DNA from: Saccharopolyspora erythraea NRRL 2338 | GTDB taxonomy: Bacteria > Actinomycetota > Actinomycetes > Mycobacteriales > Pseudonocardiaceae | Reading direction: 5' to 3' | Assembly (NCBI RefSeq): GCF_000062885.1 | Contig: NC_009142.1 | Span: 5,569,584-5,633,583 of the forward strand | DNA length: 64,000 nt | Shown here: positions 34,348 through 42,826 of the stretch, piece after piece | Layout: each line of letters begins with the position of its first letter | How positions within the stretch are numbered: position 1 is the first letter of the stretch | Made by a program: the position numbers and the translations under genes | The notes under the pieces: generated by a model | Databases searched by the model: none | Seen by the model: only the letters and a program-made list of their open reading frames with translations | What the model was told of the DNA's origin: nothing

Positions 34348-34395
34348 TCGGGACAGCGGGATTCGAACCCACGACCCCTTGACTCCCAGATCAAG
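34348..34395 (-). tRNA. 3' fragment of tRNA-Pro (GGG-like), probable integration scar
   Basis: On the minus strand 48 bases form the anticodon arm CTTGA-TCTGGGAG-TCAAG, variable loop GGGTC, T arm GTGGG-TTCGAAT-CCCGC and the 3' acceptor strand TGTCCCG plus discriminator A. The anticodon loop has one base too many and the D arm and 5' acceptor are absent, so it is not a working tRNA. A surviving tRNA 3' half of about 45-50 bases is what site-specific integration leaves behind. Confidence 0.6.
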
Positions 34396-34634
34396 CAAGG
34401 GTCAACGGCATGCTCAAGCTCATTCTTCGAGGTCGATCACCAGTGCAGTCAGGTCCACGCGTGACAATGCGGACTTCGCCGAGGCCACCCAAGCTCGTAC
34501 AGAACTTGCGGATCGGCCCGAGTCAGCTCGTTCAGCTCAGCAGTGCTCGCTAAGTACGCCTGTGGGCAGTTCATCGACGACATAGCACCAGTCGTGCCGA
34601 CTCAAGCGGCGGACGAAAGCGGACTTTCTGCAAT

Positions 34635-34844
34635 TCACGGGCGTGTCCATCTCACCGTGGTCGGCCGGACCAAGGGTGAGTCGCGGTGGCCTGTTCGGGT
34701 CCCGCCGGTTGGATGTCCCCCGGGGACCGGCAGGACCCGCCAAGCATCGAGGCCGCCGTACTGGGCGGCGTAGTGCTCGGCCGTTGCCCGATCACCGAAC
34801 CGCACCTCTTGCGTCCGCGTCGTGTGCACGATCTTGACCGCCAA
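34635..34844 (-). CDS. Small hypothetical protein (69 aa), TTG start
   Basis: AGGGAGG lies six bases before the TTG at 34844, an unusually good site for a rare start codon. The product MAVKIVHTTRTQEVRFGDRA then TAEHYAAQYGGLDAWRVLPV is protein-like in its first 45 residues, while the remainder is basic and probably disordered. No family recognised. Confidence 0.4.
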   Translation of the reverse strand: MAVKIVHTTRTQEVRFGDRATAEHYAAQYGGLDAWRVLPVPGGHPTGGTRTGHRDSPLVRPTTVRWTRP

Positions 34845-35110
34845 CTCGACCTCCCTATCCGGCTCGGAGTTCAGCCACGCCCATATGCTCGCACATCCGT
34901 TCGATTGACGCTCGGCGGCGCCCACTTGACGACGAAATCACCTGGCGGGCCGAGTCGTGTGCGGGTTGCAGGCGAACAGCACCGCGGGCAAGGCATCGCC
35001 GCACCCATCGGAACCGCGATCGCCGTACCTGATCACCAGTTTCTTCCCGTGCGGCATCCCTGAACCGCCCCGACGACGTCGGGCGAGGCCGGACGGCACG
35101 ACGACGGGTT

Positions 35111-35554
35111 CTACTGATCGGGCTCCGCGTCGAGGCTGCGCAGCTCGCCCACACTTTCGGCGAGGGTGCGGTCGCCGAGTGAGGCGAGCACCGCTTGCTC
35201 GGCCTCGGCGGTGAGCGCGGCGAAGTACTCGGCCGCGTGCGCGGTGACCAGGCACACCTGCTCCGCCTTCGGAGAGCACGCCCACAGGGGCTTGTCGCCG
35301 ACCGCACAGCGGTAGATCTCCGCCAGCGTGATCCGATCCGCCGGACGCCCCAGCCGGGCCCCACCCGCGCGGCCCTTGGTGCAGACGACCAGCCCCTCGT
35401 TCGTCAGCGGGACCAGGAGCTTGCGGACCAGACTCGGGTTGGCGCGCAGACCGCGCGCCAACTGGGCCGAGCTCAACGCGGTGGAGCCGTCTTCGGCGGC
35501 GAGCGCCAGGAACAGCATCACCTGCAGCGCGCGGGAGAACCGGATGTCCAACAT
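35111..35554 (-). CDS. Rrf2-family transcriptional regulator
   Basis: 147 residues from the ATG at 35554, with GGAGGTGGAG upstream. MLDIRFSRALQVMLFLALAA and SSAQLARGLRANPSLVRKLL then VPLTNEGLV match the winged helix of Rrf2 proteins. Three cysteines follow (YRCAVG, WACSPK, QVCLVT), which could hold an iron-sulfur cluster as in NsrR/IscR, although their spacing (about 9 and 7 residues between) is wider than usual. It is divergent from the Old Yellow Enzyme gene and likely represses it under non-stress conditions. Confidence 0.85.
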   Translation of the reverse strand: MLDIRFSRALQVMLFLALAAEDGSTALSSAQLARGLRANPSLVRKLLVPLTNEGLVVCTKGRAGGARLGRPADRITLAEIYRCAVGDKPLWACSPKAEQVCLVTAHAAEYFAALTAEAEQAVLASLGDRTLAESVGELRSLDAEPDQ

Positions 35555-35704
35555 GGTCTCCACCTCCGCCCGCAGATCAGGACCGAGCTTACGCGACGCC
35601 CGCTCCCGTCCCAGACTAGCAATCATCACAGTTACACTTCGGAGGACGAAATGTATGTTTGACTTGCACACTTAAACGCACACGCACGGCAGGAGATCGA
35701 CACG

Positions 35705-36823
35705 GTGAGCACCCGCGCAGCTCAGGCACTGTCCCGCCCGTTCACGCTGGGTTCGGCCACGCTGGCGAACCGGATCGTCATGGCCCCGATGACCCGCCAG
35801 CACTCCCCCGGCGGCGTTCCCGGCGAGGACGTGGCCGCCTACTACGCCCGCCGCGCCGCGGCGGGGACCGGCCTGATCATCACCGAGGGCACCTTCGTCG
35901 ACCACCGGTCCGCCGGTTTCAGCGGCGAGGTCCCCCGCTTCCACGGCGAGCAGCAACTCGCCGGGTGGAGCCGGGTCGTGGAGGCGGTGCACGCGCACGG
36001 CGGCAAGATCATGCCCCAGATCTGGCACGTGGGGATCCAGCGGCCGGCCGGAGCACCGCCGTTCCCCGAAGCCCCGAGCGTAGGGCCGTCCGGGCTCGCG
36101 TTGGACGGCACCCCCGCGGGCGAGGCGATGACGCTGTCCGACATCGACGACGTCATCCGCGCTTTCGCCGACGCCGCGCAGCAGGCCGAGCGGATCGGCT
36201 TCGACGGCGTGGAACTGCACGGCGCGCACGGCTACCTCATCGACCAGTTCCTGTGGGAGCGCACCAACCGGCGCACCGACTCCTACGGCGGCGACCTGGT
36301 CTCCCGGACGAAGTTCGCCGCCGACATCGTGGCCGCCATCCGCGAGCGGGTCGCGCCCGACTTCCCCGTCGTGCTGCGGTTCTCCCAGTGGAAGGCCGAC
36401 CACTACGACGCCCGGCTCGCCGAGGACCCCGGTGAGCTGGAGACCGTGCTCACCCCGCTGGCCGACGCCGGAGTCGACGCCTTCCACGCCTCCGGCCGCC
36501 GCTACTGGCAGCCGGAGTTCCCCGACTCCGGATCGAACCTCAACATCGCCGGATGGACGAAGAAGGTCACCGGCAAGCCGGTCATCACCGTCGGCTCGGT
36601 CGGCCTCGACAGCGTCTTCGAGCCCTCCTCCCTCACCGGCGCCGCCGGCGCAAAGGTGGAGAGCATCGAACTGCTCCTCGACCGCCTGGAACAAGACGAG
36701 TTCGACCTGGTCGCCGTCGGACGCGCATTGCTCGCCGACCCGCAATGGGCCGACAAGGTACTCAACGACCGACTGACCGACCTCGTCGCGTTCAACAAGG
36801 ACGCGGTGCAGTCCCTGCACTGA
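35705..36823 (+). CDS. Old Yellow Enzyme-type NADH:flavin oxidoreductase
   Basis: 372 residues from a GTG with AGGAG upstream. FMN barrel with RIVMAPMTRQHSPGG near the N-terminus, IMPQIWHVGIQ, the paired histidines and tyrosine-region motif GVELHGAHGYLIDQFLW followed by ERTNRRTDSYGG, and a C-terminal phosphate site VAVGRALLADPQWADKV. It reduces electrophilic enones or nitro compounds with NAD(P)H. Control by the divergent Rrf2 regulator fits a role against electrophile or nitrosative stress. Ends at a strong terminator. Confidence 0.93.
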   Translation: MSTRAAQALSRPFTLGSATLANRIVMAPMTRQHSPGGVPGEDVAAYYARRAAAGTGLIITEGTFVDHRSAGFSGEVPRFHGEQQLAGWSRVVEAVHAHGGKIMPQIWHVGIQRPAGAPPFPEAPSVGPSGLALDGTPAGEAMTLSDIDDVIRAFADAAQQAERIGFDGVELHGAHGYLIDQFLWERTNRRTDSYGGDLVSRTKFAADIVAAIRERVAPDFPVVLRFSQWKADHYDARLAEDPGELETVLTPLADAGVDAFHASGRRYWQPEFPDSGSNLNIAGWTKKVTGKPVITVGSVGLDSVFEPSSLTGAAGAKVESIELLLDRLEQDEFDLVAVGRALLADPQWADKVLNDRLTDLVAFNKDAVQSLH

Positions 36824-36832
36824 CCGGCAGGA

Positions 36833-36871
36833 ACCCGTGGCCCGGCAACGGAAAGGCGCCGGGCCACGGGT
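36833..36871 (+). terminator. Terminator of the Old Yellow Enzyme gene
   Basis: ACCCGTGGCCCGGC at 36833-36846 pairs perfectly with GCCGGGCCACGGGT at 36858-36871, 14 base pairs around an 11-base loop, ten bases after the stop codon. Confidence 0.85.
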
Positions 36872-36895
36872 GTGACAGGCCGCCGCTCTAAGGAC

Positions 36896-36917
36896 CCTCA
36901 CAGGCTTTGACCTGCGA
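36896..36917. repeat. 22-base repeat, right copy
   Basis: CCTCACAGG-CTTTG-ACCTGCGA, matching the copy at 34311-34332 at 19 of 22 bases in direct orientation. The two copies bracket the tRNA fragment, the 69-residue gene, and the Rrf2/Old Yellow Enzyme pair. Confidence 0.5.
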
Positions 36918-37139
36918 TTCCCTTGTCAGAGCATGCGACGGTGCTCCACGGTCCCACGAACAGCGACCCGTAGTTTGGTGAGGATCTTTCACCGTCGAAA
37001 ACCTGCACCGCTACGTCACGGAAGCGGTCGGTCTACGTCGCCTGGATGCGGGACCTGGCGCCGTTGCCACCGCAGCGGTGATCGCGCGCCGCGAGCCAGG
37101 GCGTGTCGGCACCCACGGCGCCGACCTGGACGGGCGCGC

Positions 37140-40100
37140 ATGTCAGACTGCCAGGCGATGCATACCCCGTCCGACCTCGCCGACCTGCTCGAATGCGAGC
37201 ACCGCAGCATCCTCAAGCAGGCGTTGGCGGCGGGATTGCCCGGCGCGCCGCGCCCGAGCTCCGCGCCCGACCGGCTGGCCGTCAAGCACGGCCGCGCGCA
37301 CGAGGCAGCCACGCTCGAACGGCTGCGTGGCGAGCGCGAGACCGTGATCGAAGTCGACGAGCGCGACCAGGTCGCCGCCGCGAAGGCCACCGAGGAAGCG
37401 CTGCGGGCGAGCGCGCCGGTGGTCTACCAGGCTGTTTTCCACGACGGCGAGTTCTCCGGCCGCGCCGATTTCCTGCTCCGCGACCACCAGGGCCGCTACG
37501 AGGTCTACGACACGAAGCTCGCGCGGCACGCGAAGCCGTCCGCGGTCGTGCAGCTCACCGCGTACGCCGACGCGTTGCGCCGTGCCGGTTGGCCGGCCGG
37601 GCCGGAGATGCACCTGCTGCTCGGTGACGGCACCACACGCAGCCTGCGCGTCGACGATTTCCTGCCGCTGCTCGATCGCCTCCGCGACCGGCTGGTCACC
37701 CGGCCGCCACGGCTGCCGGAACGCATGTGGGCCGACGAACGCCCCGCCTGCACCGGCTGCGGCTTCGCTGACCACTGCTCGTCCGCACGTGAGGCGGACC
37801 GGGATCTGTCGCTGGTCGCGGGCATGCGTGGCGAACAGCGGCGCAAGCTCGTGACGGCCGGGCTCGGCACGATCGACGCACTCGCCACCGCCGAGCCGGC
37901 GGACCGGCCGCGTGACATGTCGGTGGGCACGTTCACGACCTTGCGCGCGCAGGCCGCGATCCAGGTGCGGCAGGACGAAACCGGAGAATTGGCGTACGAG
38001 GTCATCGACCCGTCGGCGCTGGCCGAGCTGCCACCACCGAGCCCGGGCGACATCTTCTTCGACATGGAAGGCGACCCGTATGCGCTCGCCGGCGCCGGGC
38101 TGGAGTACCTGTTCGGCGCCGTCACGCCCGACGCGCGCTTCACACCGTTCTGGGCGCATACGCGGGCGCAGGAGAAGCGTGCTTTCGAGGAGTTCATCGA
38201 CTTCGCCACCGCCAGGCTGACCGACGATCCGGACGCGCACGTCTTCCACTACGCGCCGTACGAGGTCACAGCCGTCAAGCGGCTCGCCGCGGTGCACGGA
38301 ACCCGCGAGGAAGCGGTTGACGAACTGCTGCGCAGCGGCCGGATGATCGACCTGTACGCCGTCGTGCGCAAGGCTTTGCGCGTCGGCCAGCGGTCGTACT
38401 CGATCAAGTACCTCGAACCGCTGTACATGCCGGAAGCCCGCGACGGCGACGTGAAGACGGCCGCGTCGAGCATCGAGGCCTACGAGGACTACCTGACCCT
38501 CGCCAAGGCCGGCGACGTCGAAGAGGCCGACGAGGTGCTGCGCGGCATCGCCGAATACAACGAGTACGACTGCGTGTCCACGTTGCGGCTGCTGGAGTTC
38601 CTGCACCGCGTCCGCGAGGAAGCGGGCATCGAGCTCGCAACCCCGGCACCGGAGTCCGAAGTGGACGCCCTCCTGCGGCAGACGGAGGAGGAAGAGGCCG
38701 CGCTGCGCAGGGCCGAACGCGCGTCCGCGTTGGCGGCGCTGGTCGACCCGCTGCTCGACGGCCTGCCCGATGATCCCGCCGACTTCACCTCGGACGACCA
38801 CGCTCGCGCCCTGCTCGCCGCCTCTGTCGGATACCACCGGCGCGAGACGAACCCGGCGTGGTGGGAGTTCTTCCGGCAGCTCGCCGCACCGGTCGGCGAC
38901 CTGGAGGTGGACACGACCTGTGCGGTGCCGGTGTCGGTGTCCGCGGGGGAATGGGTGCCGCCGTCGGGACGGCTGCGCACGGCCAAGCGCACGCTCACAG
39001 TGGCCTGCGACCCGGACCGGCCGCATCCGTTCGCGGTCGGGGACAGCGTGCGGCTGCGGTACGGCGCCGACGCGCGGGACGCGAAAGTCGTGGCGGCGTC
39101 GGCGGTCGAGTTGACGCTGGAGGAGAGCAGCGCACCGGACAGCACGTCGAACGAGCGACCGGTCGCGGTCCTGCCGGGCGGCCCGGTGCGGCCCGCGCCG
39201 AAGGACCAGGCCGTGGCCGACCTGGCCCGGCTGGTCGGGGAATCGCTCCCGGAGCTGCCCGCGCATCCGGGCGTGGACCTGCTGCGCCGGATCCCCCGGT
39301 TGCGCGGCGGTGCGCTGCCCGCACCCGGCGAGGACTCGGTGGCCACCGTGATCGAGGCGGTCGACGCGCTCGACGGGTCGGTGCTCGCGGTGCAGGGCCC
39401 GCCCGGGGCGGGCAAGACGTACTTGGCGGGCAAGCTGATCGCGCACCTCGTGCGGTCCGGGCGCACGGTCGGTGTGACGTCCAACAGCCACAAGGCCGTG
39501 GAGAACGTGCTGTCCGCCGCGCTCGGCAACGCGCCGTCGGCGGCGTGCGCGAAACGGCCGCGTCGGGCGCCGGATCCCGCGCTGCCGTGGGAACAGCCGA
39601 AAACGAACAACGCGTTGGCCAAATGGCGCGACGAGCACAACGACGGGCACCTCGTCGGCGGCACCGCGTGGACATTCGCGAACGCCGCCGTGCGCGAAGA
39701 ACCGTTCGACGTACTGGTGATCGACGAGGCCGGGCAGTTCGCGCTCGCGGATGCGCTGGCCGTGTCGATGTGCGCGAAGAACGTGGTGCTGCTGGGCGAT
39801 CCGCAGCAGCTGCCGCAGGTCGTGCAGGGCACGCACCCGGCGGGTGCAGAGGCGTCGGCGTTGGGGCACCTGATCGGCGGCGCGGACATCATGCCGCCCG
39901 AGCTGGGCTACTTCCTGGACCAGACACGGCGCATGCATCCGGCGGTGTGCGCGCCGGTTTCCCGGTTGTCGTACGCGGGTTTGCTGCACTCGCACCCATC
40001 CGCGGACCGTTCGGTCGACGGCTTCGCCTCCGGGCTGTACCTCGCGTCGGTGGAGCACCGCGGGAACACCACGCGGTCGATCGAGGAAGCGGAGCAGGTC

Positions 40101-40514
40101 GTCTCGGTGATCGCGGACCTGCACGGGCGCACGTGGCAGGGCCGTCCGCTGACGGACGCGGATTTCCTCGTGGTGGCGCCGTACAACCTGCAGGCGCGGA
40201 CGGTCACGCACGCACTGGCCGGCGCCGGTTTCGGCGACGTGCGCGTCGGCACGGTGGACCGGTTCCAAGGCCAGGAAGCCCCGGTGGTGGTGACGACGAT
40301 GACATCCTCGTCAGCGATCGACCTGCCCCGCGGACTGGATTTCCTGTTGTCCCGCAACCGGTTGAACGTGGCGCTGTCGCGAGCGCAGTCGGTGGCGGTG
40401 CTGGTGTGCAGCCCGCGGCTGCTGGAGGCGGACATCCGGACGGTCGAGCAGATGCGGCTCGTCTCCGGGATGCTCGGACTGCTGCGGGACGCCCGCCCCT
40501 GGCCCGCTCTCTGA
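37140..40514 (+). CDS. TM0106-type RecB/Cas4-like nuclease fused to DNA2/UPF1-type helicase
   Basis: 1124 residues from the ATG at 37140 (MHTPSD at 37158 is an alternative). N-terminal nuclease: GRADFLL with D110 and EVYDTKL with D124/K126 form the RecB/Cas4 active site, and C19 with C204, C207, C213 (CTGCGFADHC) give the four-cysteine iron-sulfur pattern. A DEDD-like RNase H domain follows (DIFFDMEGDPY, about 307). The C-terminal SF1 helicase has Walker A GPPGAGKT at about 752, VLVIDEAGQFAL (about 860), LLGDPQQLPQV, VGTVDRFQGQEAPVVV and NRLNVALSRAQ. It would unwind and cut DNA or RNA; family members are linked to repair and sometimes to anti-phage defence. Confidence 0.92.
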   Translation: MSDCQAMHTPSDLADLLECEHRSILKQALAAGLPGAPRPSSAPDRLAVKHGRAHEAATLERLRGERETVIEVDERDQVAAAKATEEALRASAPVVYQAVFHDGEFSGRADFLLRDHQGRYEVYDTKLARHAKPSAVVQLTAYADALRRAGWPAGPEMHLLLGDGTTRSLRVDDFLPLLDRLRDRLVTRPPRLPERMWADERPACTGCGFADHCSSAREADRDLSLVAGMRGEQRRKLVTAGLGTIDALATAEPADRPRDMSVGTFTTLRAQAAIQVRQDETGELAYEVIDPSALAELPPPSPGDIFFDMEGDPYALAGAGLEYLFGAVTPDARFTPFWAHTRAQEKRAFEEFIDFATARLTDDPDAHVFHYAPYEVTAVKRLAAVHGTREEAVDELLRSGRMIDLYAVVRKALRVGQRSYSIKYLEPLYMPEARDGDVKTAASSIEAYEDYLTLAKAGDVEEADEVLRGIAEYNEYDCVSTLRLLEFLHRVREEAGIELATPAPESEVDALLRQTEEEEAALRRAERASALAALVDPLLDGLPDDPADFTSDDHARALLAASVGYHRRETNPAWWEFFRQLAAPVGDLEVDTTCAVPVSVSAGEWVPPSGRLRTAKRTLTVACDPDRPHPFAVGDSVRLRYGADARDAKVVAASAVELTLEESSAPDSTSNERPVAVLPGGPVRPAPKDQAVADLARLVGESLPELPAHPGVDLLRRIPRLRGGALPAPGEDSVATVIEAVDALDGSVLAVQGPPGAGKTYLAGKLIAHLVRSGRTVGVTSNSHKAVENVLSAALGNAPSAACAKRPRRAPDPALPWEQPKTNNALAKWRDEHNDGHLVGGTAWTFANAAVREEPFDVLVIDEAGQFALADALAVSMCAKNVVLLGDPQQLPQVVQGTHPAGAEASALGHLIGGADIMPPELGYFLDQTRRMHPAVCAPVSRLSYAGLLHSHPSADRSVDGFASGLYLASVEHRGNTTRSIEEAEQVVSVIADLHGRTWQGRPLTDADFLVVAPYNLQARTVTHALAGAGFGDVRVGTVDRFQGQEAPVVVTTMTSSSAIDLPRGLDFLLSRNRLNVALSRAQSVAVLVCSPRLLEADIRTVEQMRLVSGMLGLLRDARPWPAL

Positions 40515-40612
40515 CCCCCGACTCCTCGAAGCCCACCACCCTGGGCCAACCAGGATGGGAGTTCTCGACAACGCCTGTCCCTGCCGTATCCCCGCCGGCT
40601 GGCCGGTACGCC

Positions 40613-42064
40613 CTACTTCGGTGCCTGGAAGCCGCCGGTCTTCTGCTCGAGCAGTTCGGCCAGCCGCAGCGGGGTGCGGTCCTCGAACATCGGACCGATG
40701 AGCTGCACTCCGACCGGCAGGCCCTCGGGGGACCGGCCCGCGGGTATGGCGGTGGCGGGCAGGCCGGGCATGGTGGCCAGGCCGGCCCAGACGAGCTGGT
40801 CGAAGTACGGGTACTCGACGCCGTCGATGTCGATGCGCCGTTCCAGCGGATTGGGGTTGTGGTCGTGCGGGAACGCGGGCGTCGGCGTGATCGGGCACAC
40901 CACGGCGTCGAACTCGGCGAACAGCTGCCGCCAGCTGTGGCGGTGGAGCTCGCGGCGGTTGTTCGCCTCGATCCAGTCGCGGTGGCTGGACACCATGGCG
41001 CGCAGCCGCACGGCGTCAAGACTCTGGTCGTCCGCGCTCAGTCCGGCGGCGCGGGTCCGCAGCTGCTCGTGCGATTCGATGGGGAAACGCGCAACGGAGC
41101 CCGAAATCAGCAACCGCATGTAGAGCGTCGCGCCTTCGGTCAGACCGGGCAGCAGCGGACTGTGCCGTTCGACGCGGGCGCCGCCGTCGACCAGCGCGGC
41201 GGCCACCCGGTTCACGCCCGCCCGCACGGCGGACCCGGTCGGGATGAGCGGATGCTCGTCGAGGACCAACACCCGGAAGTCGCAGAGCCGCTCGTGGCGG
41301 GCGGGCGGCAGTGCCAAACGGTGCGCCACGCCGAACGTCAGCGGGTCCGGTCCGGCCATGACGTCGAGCAGGAGCGTGAGGTCGCGGGCGGTGCGCGCCA
41401 TCGGACCGACGACGGCGAGGTCGAGGTCGGCCGGTAATGCCGGCTCGGACGGGGGGACCATACCGCGGTTGGCTGCCAGTCCGAGCGTCGGCTTGTGCGC
41501 GTAGACGCCGCAGAAATGCGCGGGGGTGCGCAGCGAGCCGGCGATGTCGGAGCCGATGGACAGCGCGCCGAACCCGGACGCCAGGGCCGCCGCCGACCCG
41601 CCGGAGGATCCGCCCGGCGTGCGATCGTGATCCCACGGGTTGGTGGTGGTGCCGTAGATCTCGTTGAAGCTCTGTACATCTTGCAGCCCCAACGGCACAT
41701 TGGTCTTGCCGAGCACCACCGCGCCCGCGGCCTTGAGCCGCGACACCTGTACCGCGTCCTCGGCCGGCATGTAGTTCCGGTGCGGCGGCATGCCCCACGT
41801 CGTGGGCAGCCCGGCGATGTTGTACGACTCCTTGACCGTCACCGGAATGCCGAGCAGCGGCCGGTCCTCACCACGCGCGCGTGCCTGATCGGCCCGGTGT
41901 GCGGCGGCCCGCGCACGGTCGAAGTCCGGCACGCAGATCGCGTTGATCACCTCGTCGTCGCGCTCGATGCGGGCGATCGCCTCGTCGGTCAGTTCCACCG
42001 ATGTCACCGCACCGGCGCGCAACGCGGCAACGAGCTCTTCGGCCGTCTGAAAGCTCCACTCCAT
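40613..42064 (-). CDS. Amidase (amidase-signature family)
   Basis: 483 residues from the ATG at 42064, where homology starts (MEWSFQTAEELVAALRAGAV then TSVELTDEAIARIE). The Ser-cisSer-Lys machinery is complete: lysine in GIPVTVKESYNIAG, the cis-serine in TPGGSSGGSAAALASG, and the nucleophile in SDIAGSLRTPAHFCGVYAHK. It hydrolyses amides to acids and ammonia; substrate cannot be told. Convergent with the nuclease-helicase gene and not obviously part of an operon. Confidence 0.93.
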   Translation of the reverse strand: MEWSFQTAEELVAALRAGAVTSVELTDEAIARIERDDEVINAICVPDFDRARAAAHRADQARARGEDRPLLGIPVTVKESYNIAGLPTTWGMPPHRNYMPAEDAVQVSRLKAAGAVVLGKTNVPLGLQDVQSFNEIYGTTTNPWDHDRTPGGSSGGSAAALASGFGALSIGSDIAGSLRTPAHFCGVYAHKPTLGLAANRGMVPPSEPALPADLDLAVVGPMARTARDLTLLLDVMAGPDPLTFGVAHRLALPPARHERLCDFRVLVLDEHPLIPTGSAVRAGVNRVAAALVDGGARVERHSPLLPGLTEGATLYMRLLISGSVARFPIESHEQLRTRAAGLSADDQSLDAVRLRAMVSSHRDWIEANNRRELHRHSWRQLFAEFDAVVCPITPTPAFPHDHNPNPLERRIDIDGVEYPYFDQLVWAGLATMPGLPATAIPAGRSPEGLPVGVQLIGPMFEDRTPLRLAELLEQKTGGFQAPK

Positions 42065-42369
42065 GAATCCGAAGCTATCGGCCTGCCAAAGAGGACATAA
42101 AAATTCGCTTCGCGCAACAGGGAAGCCGAACGGGGCCACCTTCACCGACGAAGTCACGCGCTCGTTCTACCACCGAAGGTGGCCCACCGCAGGTCACAGC
42201 GCCGACAGTGGGCCAACTCCCCCCGCACAGGCCATGAAATGTCGCATCCTGCAACAGGATGGATGTCTCAATTCTTGCCCGCTGACCGTTGATGTTCCCG
42301 ATCGCCCCTCGGGCTTGCCCAGCACATCGCTTGCCGATGGGAAATTGTCGTCATGTTTCCCAACGTCCG
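42065..42369. other. Intergenic stretch with no gene seen
   Basis: About 300 bases upstream of the amidase with lower GC than its surroundings, consistent with the edge of the accessory island. No gene, repeat or operator was recognised. Confidence 0.35.
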
Positions 42370-42605
42370 CATTGTTTTGCGATCGATTTCTTCCATGTCG
42401 ACACCATCAGCCTTCGTCGGCTGTACGTCCTGTTCGTCCTGGAGGTTCGTCCCCGCACCGTGCACATCCTCGGAGTCACCCGCCCACCCCGCCGGAGCTT
42501 GGACCACCCGAACCGCCCGCAGCCTCCTGGCCGACCTCGGCGACCGCGCCGCATCGTTCCGGTTCCTCACCCGTGACCGCGACACCAAGTACACGCCGCT
42601 TGACG
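42370..42605 (+). pseudogene. Integrase-core (rve) transposase fragment, frameshifted
   Basis: Frame 1 reads [20 protein letters not shown] then [14 protein letters not shown]; frame 2 continues [20 protein letters not shown] and [12 protein letters not shown]. Deleting one C in the CCC run at about 42480 joins them. FHVDT supplies the first catalytic aspartate of the DDE core and DRD the second. Both ends are missing. Related full-length elements are common in actinomycetes. Confidence 0.65.
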
Positions 42606-42826
42606 CCGGGGCAACGAAATCACTGGTCAGTTACGTGCACCGAGTTTTGGCGCCCTACAGGGGTCTGCGCGCCGGGTTCATGTCGCGGCGTCGGTGGCAG
42701 CGCAGTTGGTGGCCTACGCCGAGGTCGACTCGGCTCATAAGCACCCAGGCTGCGCACCTCTTGGCCGGGCCGGGCGACGGCGGGGCAGGCGGCGACGCCG
42801 CGGGTTCGCCGTCGCCTGGCAACTGA

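Larger units (their letters stand above)
36824..37139. other. Intergenic region with terminator and repeat, no gene
   Basis: Holds the terminator at 36833-36871 and the second copy of the 22-base repeat. The rest up to the nuclease-helicase start at 37140 shows no gene or clear promoter; the frame that precedes the helicase start is arginine-rich and lacks homology. Confidence 0.4.

Noticed and set aside
34348-34395. A functional tRNA gene
   Set aside because: The D arm and 5' acceptor strand are missing and the anticodon loop has eight bases.
37143-40268. A 1041-residue minus frame opposite the nuclease-helicase
   Set aside because: Antisense shadow of the conserved helicase gene, with no motif.
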